A stretch of 64,000 nt of DNA from Bacteroidota bacterium (GTDB lineage Bacteria > Bacteroidota > Ignavibacteria > Ignavibacteriales > Melioribacteraceae): the NCBI GenBank assembly GCA_023381535.1, contig JAMCSN010000108.1:65059-129058 (forward strand). The letters run 5' to 3'. Numbering within the stretch: position 1 is the stretch's first letter; every line of letters begins with the position of its first letter. The notes under the pieces were generated by a model. It was not told the DNA's origin. It was given only the letters and a program-made list of their open reading frames with translations, and made no database searches. Position numbers and translations under genes: made by a program. Shown here in pieces: positions 52,512 through 60,070 of this stretch.

Positions 52512-54875
52512 ATGATGCAAATTAAAAAACTATTCTTACCCGTATTACTTTTCACAATAATGCCATTCATAATAAATTATGCGCAAACGGCAACATTAGA
52601 ACCCACATTTAGTCTGCCGAATCCGATAACCGGCGGCTTAAATATACCTTACCAAAATGGAATGCCGGTTCCAACTTTTGAAAAGCAAAGTACAAGACTA
52701 ACAATTGATTTAGGTGGTGTATGGAAAAAGCAAAGATTTACAGCCAATCATAACCTTTCACTTTCAAAACGAGACTCTGCAGGATTAGCCGCAGTGGAGG
52801 CCGAAGCGGCGGGAAGACAACTTTCTAATTTTGACGATTCCGGTTGGCAGACAAAAAACTTGCCCGGCGTTGAGAATGCGCTGACTGAAGCAACTGCGCC
52901 CAATGGACTTTACCCTGAAATTTATAATGACGGAATCTGGTACAGAAGAACTTTCGATGTTGATGCATCTAACAACGGAAAATTTGTTAAGCTCATGTTT
53001 TATGCAGTTAACTACGTTTGCGATGTTTGGATAAATGGTAAATATGTTGGTTATCATGAAGGCGGTTACACTCCGTTTGCGTTTGATGTATCTTCATTTC
53101 TTAATTATGGATCCACCAACACAATTGCAATTCGAGTTGATAACATAGCATGGGGTTCACGAAAAGATATTATTCCGTACAACCAAGTGGATTGGTTTAA
53201 CTACGCCGGCGTTATACATGATGTCTATCTGGAAATTTCCGAGGCTGTCTCAACAATACGTGCAAGTGTTGTCCCGAAAAATATCGACGGAACTATTGAT
53301 GCCAGCGTGGTTGTGTATAATAAGAGTAGTATTCAGCATAACATAACTGCTACTATAAGATTTTATGAGGCAAATGTTAACAGTGGCAATATTCAATCAG
53401 AATACGCAAAAGATTTGGTTGGAACCGAAGCAACTGTTGCAGGCATTTCGCCAACAACTTTTAGTGTTGTTCCAGGTGTAACAGTATCCAGTACCAAAAT
53501 CACATTGCAGATTCTAAATCCAAAACTATGGACGATGAAGAATCCAAATTTGTATGTAATGAGAGTTACACTTTTAGATGGTGCAACTGTCCTTGATGAT
53601 TATTATTCGGAATTCGGTATTCGTACAGTCTCAACCCAAAACGGAAAATTTCTACTGAACAATAAGATTATGTATTTGCCTGGAGTCGCCCGACACGAAG
53701 AACATCCGGATTACGGAAGAAGCGTTCCGAAAAGTATTATCTATTCGGATTTAGTTACCGTGAAGAATCTTAATGCAACTCTCTTGAGAACTGCACATTA
53801 TCCCAATCATCCTTATACTTACTTAATTGCCGATAGACTGGGATTAGCTATCATGGAAGAAATTCCGCTATGGCAGTGGGATACTGAAGATGTTTGGGAT
53901 ATTCAGAACAACATTCGAAAGATTCATCTGCAGATGTTTCGCGAAATGGTATTTAGGGATGTCGACAGACCGTCGATAATTCTGTGGAGTACTTCCAACG
54001 AATGTCACTTAGATGGCGGCGGAAGATTAGTTTACAACAATCTTGTCAAAGATGATTTGAGAAATAACTATGACGACGGGAGACTTCTGACCCAATCCGC
54101 AGCCGCAGATAATCCTGGTGCAAGCGATCAGACTCAAGCGGGACTTGATGTAGCGGGTTGGACAATGTACTTCGGAATTTTTTATGGAAGAAGCGGAAGT
54201 TATTTTGGTCCGACAACTTCATTCGTGAACAATGCACAGACAGCGTTCCCAACAAAACCGATTATGGATACAGAATTCGGGTATTGGTCGTCGGAAAACG
54301 GTTCATCGACGAGCGAGCAAGTTAACGTGTTTAATCAAACTTTTGACGCTTTCAAATTTTTCTTACCGTACGATGCATCCGGCGTTGCAAATTCTAATGG
54401 AAACGTAATGGCTACTACTTGGTGGTGTGTTTTTGATTGGTATCAGTACAAGCCGAAGAAAAACGGCTATCAAACGATGGGTCTGATTTCTATGGATCGT
54501 CTTACTGAGAAAGCCGTTGCCAACACATTAAGAAGCACATACCTGCCATATGCCTCAAGGGATGGAATTTTAGTTGATGTAAAGAACACTGCGAGCGGAA
54601 TCCCAACTCAATTTAGTTTGGAACAAAATTATCCCAACCCGTTTAATCCCAGTACGGTTATCAAATATCAAATTCCTACTTCGAGTGAAGTAACATTGAA
54701 AGTTTTCAACGTTCTCGGTGAAGAAGTTGCAACTCTTGTTAACGAGTTTGAACTAGCAGGTAAGTATTCGGTCAATTTTTCCACTCAAGGTTCTAAACTT
54801 GCATCGGGAGTTTATTTCTATCAAATCGTTGCCGGAAAGTTCATGCAAACGAAGAAGATGATAGTACTGAAATAA
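52512..54875 (+). CDS. secreted GH2 glycosidase with T9SS sorting domain
   Basis: 787 residues exported by signal peptide MMQIKKLFLPVLLFTIMPFI. GH2 layout: galactose-binding-like sugar-binding domain (WYRRTFDV, MFYAVNYVCDVWINGKYVGYHEGGYTPF near 140-185), immunoglobulin-like domain, then TIM barrel with RTAHYPNH (near 435), acid/base in ILWSTSNECH (near 500) and nucleophile in IMDTEFGYWSS (near 588). Type IX sorting domain at the end (NYPNPFNPSTVIKYQI, LKVFNVLGEEVATLV, ASGVYFYQIV). Substrate could be a beta-galactoside, beta-glucuronide or beta-mannoside; the family alone does not decide. ATG at 52512 preferred for the signal peptide and AGAGGA. Probably sigma54-controlled. Confidence 0.92.
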   Translation: MMQIKKLFLPVLLFTIMPFIINYAQTATLEPTFSLPNPITGGLNIPYQNGMPVPTFEKQSTRLTIDLGGVWKKQRFTANHNLSLSKRDSAGLAAVEAEAAGRQLSNFDDSGWQTKNLPGVENALTEATAPNGLYPEIYNDGIWYRRTFDVDASNNGKFVKLMFYAVNYVCDVWINGKYVGYHEGGYTPFAFDVSSFLNYGSTNTIAIRVDNIAWGSRKDIIPYNQVDWFNYAGVIHDVYLEISEAVSTIRASVVPKNIDGTIDASVVVYNKSSIQHNITATIRFYEANVNSGNIQSEYAKDLVGTEATVAGISPTTFSVVPGVTVSSTKITLQILNPKLWTMKNPNLYVMRVTLLDGATVLDDYYSEFGIRTVSTQNGKFLLNNKIMYLPGVARHEEHPDYGRSVPKSIIYSDLVTVKNLNATLLRTAHYPNHPYTYLIADRLGLAIMEEIPLWQWDTEDVWDIQNNIRKIHLQMFREMVFRDVDRPSIILWSTSNECHLDGGGRLVYNNLVKDDLRNNYDDGRLLTQSAAADNPGASDQTQAGLDVAGWTMYFGIFYGRSGSYFGPTTSFVNNAQTAFPTKPIMDTEFGYWSSENGSSTSEQVNVFNQTFDAFKFFLPYDASGVANSNGNVMATTWWCVFDWYQYKPKKNGYQTMGLISMDRLTEKAVANTLRSTYLPYASRDGILVDVKNTASGIPTQFSLEQNYPNPFNPSTVIKYQIPTSSEVTLKVFNVLGEEVATLVNEFELAGKYSVNFSTQGSKLASGVYFYQIVAGKFMQTKKMIVLK

Positions 54876-55010
54876 AGCGATTGAAGAGAACTTGACATAA
54901 ATTTTTCAAGACAATTGCTAAAAATTTTTGTCGTTGTGGATGCAGAAATTATGTGCTATAGCTGCTAGATATGTAATGGTTATGAGTCGTTCATAATGCG
55001 GAGGATGGGA

Positions 55011-55530
55011 ATGTCCTTGAAAAAAACTCGCAGTGTCTTTGATTCTTACTCTAATTTTTTAGCTAACTATTCTGATGTAGAATAGCTGCCGGTGGATTTT
55101 TCCCAGACAAAATTGAATACCGGCGTCACAGTTAAGTTTCCGGTTTCCATGTTTGTCGGCAACTATAAAAATGTTACGTCGTTGGAATTTGTTTGTCAAA
55201 ATTCAGATTCAAGCATACAAATGATAGGAGATTTAGCCGCAGTCACTGTGAATAAAATCGGCAATTACGTTTTCAAAGGAATGGCTAAAAAAATAATTCG
55301 ATTGTATCGATTTCATTCCCGCAGTAGGTCGAGATTAAATCTCGACCTACAATGTGTTGAAAGTTTATGATGTTCTCGGTCGTGAAGTTGCGACGCTTGT
55401 TAACGAAGAAAAACCTCCCGGATATTATGAAGTGAAATTTGACGGAACGAATTTATCCAGCGGGGTATATTTTTATACTCTCCAGTCTCATAATTATTCA
55501 GAAACCCAAAAGATGGTTATAGAGAAGTAG
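55011..55530 (+). pseudogene. decayed secreted-protein gene with T9SS tail
   Basis: Remnant of an exported protein. Strong ribosome site GGAGG (55000-55004) before ATG 55011. The signal peptide is scrambled: reading through one base fewer in the A7 run (55020-55026) and one more in the T6 run (55055-55060) restores LKKLAVSLILTLIFLAN, a good signal sequence. A TAG at 55083 then stops the frame. A middle segment (VDFSQTKLNTGVTVKFPVSM...) follows to about 55310, then a palindrome (55324-55350), and beyond it in another frame the end of a sorting domain (LKVYDVLGREVATLVNEEK...SSGVYFYTL) to 55530. The NPFNPST part is missing. The original function is not recognisable. Confidence 0.8.
55324..55350. 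repeat. 27-bp palindrome inside the pseudogene
   Basis: 12-bp arms GTAGGTCGAGAT / ATCTCGACCTAC with a 3-base loop, at the junction between the pseudogene body and its sorting-domain tail. Its ends (GTAGG / CCTAC) match those of the palindrome at 8351-8377. Confidence 0.8.
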
Positions 55531-55628
55531 CTTATTAAAGTAATAACCAATCCGTTATAAAATTGATAAGTAAGCTGTTAATTCTAAAGCCACCGCTTGA
55601 AAAAATTAAAAATTTCACACTCAGACGA

Positions 55629-55644
55629 CGGTATTATTTTTGTT
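55629..55644 (+). promoter_or_regulatory. possible weak sigma54 promoter of the symporter
   Basis: CGGTATTATTTTTGTT: GG at 55630-55631, GT (instead of GC) at 55642-55643, identical spacing and 13 of 16 bases shared with the 52457 site. It lies so close to the ATG at 55658 that the transcript would be nearly leaderless, which lowers confidence. Confidence 0.35.
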
Positions 55645-55657
55645 ACATAAAACACCT

Positions 55658-57274
55658 ATGCAAAACCCAATTGATTTGATCGACGGTGGAATAATCATAA
55701 TCTATTTCCTGCTTGTTCTTGGAATAGGTTTATTCATGAAGCACCGAGATAAGAATGTTCAGGATTATTTTCTATCCGGCAGAAAATTGGGCTGGTTTGC
55801 AATTGGCATTTCTTTATTTGCAACGAATATTTCTAGTGAGCACATTATTGGTCTGGCAGGCGGTGGCGCTGCAAGAGGTTTGGCAATTGCTCAGTTCGAA
55901 TTAATGGCAATATTTTTTCTAATAATTCTCGGATGGTTTATTGCACCTATTTACAGAAATGCCAACGTGCTTACAACGCCGGAGTACATTGGAAAAAGGT
56001 TTAACGAGACGAATAGAAAATTCTATTCCGGATTATCAATCTTCACTTACATTCTTACTAAAATTTTGGTTACGCTGTTTGCCGGGGGAATTCTGCTGAA
56101 TAAATTATTTGGTCTCAGCATTTTCACGTCATCAATCATAATCATATTGCTTACAGGAGTTTATACTCTGGTTGGTGGATTTTCTGCAGTAATACGAACA
56201 CAGATGTTTCAGGGAATTCTTGTAATAGTTGGAGCCGGTCTTGTTATGTTTTTCGGTCTTAATCAAGTCGGCGGTTTTCATGGATTGCGAGATAAACTAT
56301 CCCTCGATCATTTTCAAATGTTTAAATCCATAAGCGATCCCGACTTCCCCTGGACGGGAATAGTTTTCGGCGCTCCAATCATTGCGTTCTGGTATTGGTG
56401 TGCTGATTATTACATAGTACAAAGAATTTTAGGCGCTAAATCAATAGAGGATGCGAGAACCGGGACAATGCTAGCTTCATTTTTAAAAACTCTCCCGCTG
56501 TTCATTTTAGTTCTTCCCGGATTAATTGCGGTTGCTCTTTATCCAGATGTTCGTGGAGATGAAGCATTTCCTGCGCTGGTATATGGTGATCTGTTGCCCG
56601 TTGGAATAAAGGGAATTGTTATCGCTGGATTTCTTGCCGCAATGATGTCTTCGCTTTCCGCTGCTTTCAATAGTATTGCTGCGCTTTATACTATAGATTT
56701 TTTCAAGTCGAATCATCCTGACGCATCTGAAAGGACATTGGTTTTAGTTGGAAGGATGGCAACGATAGTTACCATCTTTGTTGTTCTCCTAATTGTTCCG
56801 TTTATAAAAATTATGAACTCCACCATTTACATTTTTTTACAAAGCACCCAAGCATTCATTAGCGCACCTATCAGTGCTGTTTTTCTTCTTGGTTTCACTC
56901 TAAAGAAAATAAATGCAAAAAGTGTTTTCGTTTCATTCCTTATTGGCGAAGGAGTTGGGGTTTCTCGTTTCTTTTTGGAATTTGCAGCTAATGCTGGTAT
57001 GATATCCAACCCCGTGTTGTTGGCTTTTACAAAGATCAATTATCTGCACTTCACAATTTTTCTATTCATCGGCACATCGGTTTTATTATTAAGTCTTAGT
57101 TATTTATTCGGTTACGGTCGCAAAATTGATTCGGATGGAGAAGTTTCTCTCTTTACAGGAAATAAAATGCTGGGCGAGAAAAGCATAATGAAGTTACCAA
57201 ATGTCAGAGTTCAGGCAATACTTTCTTTCGCCATACTATTATTAACTCTGGGTTTGTGGTACATATTCATATAA
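55658..57274 (+). CDS. sodium:solute (sugar) symporter, SSS family
   Basis: 538 residues with about 13-14 membrane helices. The family traits are VQDYFLSGRKLGWFAIGISLFATNISSEHIIGLAGG near the N-terminus, an EYIGKRF loop near 120, FWYWCADYYIVQRILGAKS (near 250, typical for SGLT-like sugar carriers) and AGFLAAMMSSLSAAFNSIAALY near 335. Imports a sugar or sialic-acid-like compound with Na+; exact substrate open. ATG at 55658 is chosen because the longer frame from 55640 reads through the -12 region of the candidate promoter. Followed 68 bases later by the carbohydrate-binding protein, so the two are probably linked. Confidence 0.9.
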   Translation: MQNPIDLIDGGIIIIYFLLVLGIGLFMKHRDKNVQDYFLSGRKLGWFAIGISLFATNISSEHIIGLAGGGAARGLAIAQFELMAIFFLIILGWFIAPIYRNANVLTTPEYIGKRFNETNRKFYSGLSIFTYILTKILVTLFAGGILLNKLFGLSIFTSSIIIILLTGVYTLVGGFSAVIRTQMFQGILVIVGAGLVMFFGLNQVGGFHGLRDKLSLDHFQMFKSISDPDFPWTGIVFGAPIIAFWYWCADYYIVQRILGAKSIEDARTGTMLASFLKTLPLFILVLPGLIAVALYPDVRGDEAFPALVYGDLLPVGIKGIVIAGFLAAMMSSLSAAFNSIAALYTIDFFKSNHPDASERTLVLVGRMATIVTIFVVLLIVPFIKIMNSTIYIFLQSTQAFISAPISAVFLLGFTLKKINAKSVFVSFLIGEGVGVSRFFLEFAANAGMISNPVLLAFTKINYLHFTIFLFIGTSVLLLSLSYLFGYGRKIDSDGEVSLFTGNKMLGEKSIMKLPNVRVQAILSFAILLLTLGLWYIFI

Positions 57275-57342
57275 GGAAATTGTAGTTCGATGCACTTTAG
57301 TAACACATTTACGTCATTTAACTAAATAAAGGAGGCAACAAT

Positions 57343-60003
57343 ATGAAGAAACTTTTAGTTCTTCTAACTATTCTTCTCGTCGCAGGTAGCACGAATGCCC
57401 AAACGTATGTATTCCAGAATATGGACCATACAGTTGCTGATGGTTTTTGGGATATGGCAAATCTTTACAGCAACCAGGGCGATGCGACAGCAAAATGGGA
57501 TGTTACAGATGTAACAACTGGACAAAAAGAGGGCGCAGGTTGTGTCCAACTTGATTACAAGGTTGGCGCTGGAGACGGTTGGGGCGGTTACATCGTACGT
57601 ACATCAATCAAACCTCTACCTAATAACCAGGTTTTCGATCTTTCAACCGGTACTCATTTAACTTTTTGGTACAAAGTAGTAAACCCGGCTGTTATGACAA
57701 CTCCAGGTGCCATGGTAATGGAATTCAAAATATGCGATATACTTAACGGTGCTGAAAACAGAGTATTTCGTGAGGTTCCGGTAGATCTAACAGATGCATC
57801 GGGTCAATGGAAACAGGCATCAGTAGATTTTACAATGGGAACAGATAAAACCATTTCTTGGGCTTACCAAGCACAAGACGGCGATAGAGAAATGGCATGG
57901 GACCATGTAAACGGTTTTGAATGGGCAGTTGTTTATGTTCCTCAGGGTGGCGGATCAGCAACGAATACACCAACCGCTTCCGGTACAATTTTATTTGATG
58001 CATTTTCAATAACCGGCGATCATTATCCCCCGCCATTTGTTTCTTTCGAAAGCATGGCTTCACAATTTGGTATTGATGATATGGGCTGGGCCGGTGCAAC
58101 AGATAAGGGTTCTGTTACTTTAACAGATAATTCCACTGATGTTGTTGAAGGAACAACGGGCTCTCTCCAATTCGATTATACGTGTAATGCTTCTCAGGAT
58201 TGGGGCGGATTTGTTGCGTTTGATTTAAACGTAACACCTTCAGATAAATTTATTGAGAGAACTGCATTAACAGTCTTTATCAAGAACAAAACAGCATGTA
58301 CCACTTCGGTTCCCGCAAGGGCTATTGTGAGAGTCTTTCTCTTTGAAGATAATGGAGAACAGTGGATAACTAAAGTACCCATTGATCTAACAACAACTTC
58401 AGATTGGACACGGTACAGATTGCCGCTCAAGCAAACGGCTTACAGTACTAACGGAGATCAATACCCGCCTGTGGGCGCATTTGGTTTAAATCCGAATGGA
58501 GCTAAGGGCAACGAGACGTTTAACCAGGAAAAGGTTAACAAAATTAGAATCGAAGTTCTTGCTGTTGGCGTTGGTCCCGATGCAGGTCCTAAGGGTGAAA
58601 AGCTGACCGGTACTTTACTTTTTGGAATGATGCAAAATTCCGGTTACCAAGTGTACGATATAGTTGCGCCTGCAGCTCCGGCGAACGTTTCAGTAGTTAA
58701 GGGAAATTACTCTAACTTGATTTCTTGGAGTGATGTTTCTAACGAAGGAACAGAAAAATATTATGTTTACGCAAGCAAATCTCCAATTACAGATATAAAC
58801 GCTAAAGGCGTTGAACAAGTTGCAGGAGGAATAGCCAGAGGAGTACAAGTCTATGAACACTTGATTAGAACTCCTTTGACCGATAAGGATGTAACTTATT
58901 ATTATGCCGTTAACGCCATTGACAAAGCAGGCAATATCGGCGCCGTAGCTACTACAGCCGGAACAACAAACACTGCAAAAGGAATTCCAACTATTTACCA
59001 TGGTACAGTAAACTTCAAAGCAGATGGCGATCTTTCTGAATGGAAAGCAGCAGGTATCACCCCGTTCAAATTATATCCTTCAAATGGATCTGCTCATATC
59101 ATGAACAATTTTAAAGTTGATAACGACGCAGATCTTTCTACTGATGTTTATGTGGCGTTGGATAATAATTACCTCTACGTAGCATATGATGTTACTGACG
59201 ATATAGTTTATGCCGACGACGATAAATACATGAGCACTGGTATGAACTGGGCTCTTGACGCATGCGAAGTTGAGTTAGGTTTATATAATCAGCAGGCAAG
59301 TCAGCATACCGCTTACCAAAGAGGAAGTTATCCGGATTACCACATCAGATTCAACAAAGTTAGAGCGAGACAAGATCACTGGACTGCAGAAAAAGATTCG
59401 CTCTTGTTACCGGGACCGGATTATTACTGGCAGGAAAAATTCCCGACCGGTTATACTGTAGAAGCAAGAGTAGCTTTAGATCATCTTGCTAACTGGAGAA
59501 AGAGCAATACCATGACAAGAGATACAATTGGAACTCTCATAGATGGTATGAAGATTCCTTTTGATATTGTTCTGGGTGATAACGACGGAAAGAATTCCAC
59601 AGACTTGGGTAGCAACCGAGAAGGTCAAATCAGCTGGTCGCCGTTTAATAACGACAATGGCTGGTGGGGACCGCAGTATTGGATGTACACATGGCTTGGA
59701 AATACGGATGTTACAGACGTGAAGGAAGAAGCGTTACCGTTCACTTATACACTTAGCCAAAACTATCCGAATCCTTTCAACCCAACGACACAAATAAAAT
59801 ATTCCATCAGCAAAGTTGGAAACGTAAGTCTTAAAATTTATGACGTGTTGGGTCGTGTAGTTTCCGATTTAGTAAATCAAGAACAACAACCGGGTAACTA
59901 TTCTGTGCGTTTTGATGCAAGTAAGTTGGCTTCAGGCGTTTACTTCTACAGAATTGAAAGCGGTTCTTTTGTAAGTGTCAAGAAGATGATGTTAGTTAAG
60001 TAG
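57343..60003 (+). CDS. secreted multidomain carbohydrate-binding protein with T9SS tail
   Basis: 886 residues, signal peptide ending STNAQ. Two related jelly-roll-like domains (about 20-230 and 230-435; both contain a WGG and a D-W-strand pattern like GAGDGWGGYIV and SQDWGGFVAF), a fibronectin type III domain (about 443-545, APAAPANVSVVKGNYSNLISW), a CBM9-like domain (about 553-785, ADGDLSEWKA...VDNDADLSTDVYVALDNNYLYVAYDV) and a type IX sorting domain (NYPNPFNPTTQIKYSI). No glycosidase motif, so it probably binds rather than cuts a polysaccharide. Strong GGAGG before ATG. Separated from the TonB receptor by a terminator. Confidence 0.85.
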   Translation: MKKLLVLLTILLVAGSTNAQTYVFQNMDHTVADGFWDMANLYSNQGDATAKWDVTDVTTGQKEGAGCVQLDYKVGAGDGWGGYIVRTSIKPLPNNQVFDLSTGTHLTFWYKVVNPAVMTTPGAMVMEFKICDILNGAENRVFREVPVDLTDASGQWKQASVDFTMGTDKTISWAYQAQDGDREMAWDHVNGFEWAVVYVPQGGGSATNTPTASGTILFDAFSITGDHYPPPFVSFESMASQFGIDDMGWAGATDKGSVTLTDNSTDVVEGTTGSLQFDYTCNASQDWGGFVAFDLNVTPSDKFIERTALTVFIKNKTACTTSVPARAIVRVFLFEDNGEQWITKVPIDLTTTSDWTRYRLPLKQTAYSTNGDQYPPVGAFGLNPNGAKGNETFNQEKVNKIRIEVLAVGVGPDAGPKGEKLTGTLLFGMMQNSGYQVYDIVAPAAPANVSVVKGNYSNLISWSDVSNEGTEKYYVYASKSPITDINAKGVEQVAGGIARGVQVYEHLIRTPLTDKDVTYYYAVNAIDKAGNIGAVATTAGTTNTAKGIPTIYHGTVNFKADGDLSEWKAAGITPFKLYPSNGSAHIMNNFKVDNDADLSTDVYVALDNNYLYVAYDVTDDIVYADDDKYMSTGMNWALDACEVELGLYNQQASQHTAYQRGSYPDYHIRFNKVRARQDHWTAEKDSLLLPGPDYYWQEKFPTGYTVEARVALDHLANWRKSNTMTRDTIGTLIDGMKIPFDIVLGDNDGKNSTDLGSNREGQISWSPFNNDNGWWGPQYWMYTWLGNTDVTDVKEEALPFTYTLSQNYPNPFNPTTQIKYSISKVGNVSLKIYDVLGRVVSDLVNQEQQPGNYSVRFDASKLASGVYFYRIESGSFVSVKKMMLVK

Positions 60004-60010
60004 CAATTCT

Positions 60011-60043
60011 GGGGCGCATCATTCTGATGTGCCCCCTTTTTTT
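60011..60043 (+). terminator. intrinsic terminator between binding protein and TonB receptor
   Basis: 11-bp stem GGGGCGCATCA (60011-60021) with TGATGTGCCCC (60025-60035), loop TTC, then CTTTTTTT. It starts seven bases after the stop codon, so it would reduce, not abolish, readthrough into the gene at 60071. Confidence 0.88.
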
Positions 60044-60070
60044 AATATCTAATTTTTCAAGGAATAGATT

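Noticed and set aside
57275..57342. Sigma54 promoter before the carbohydrate-binding protein
   Set aside because: No GG-N10-GC pair is present in the 68-base gap.
60004..60070. Sigma54 promoter before the TonB receptor
   Set aside because: GG and GC occurrences here belong to the terminator stem and lack the -24/-12 layout.
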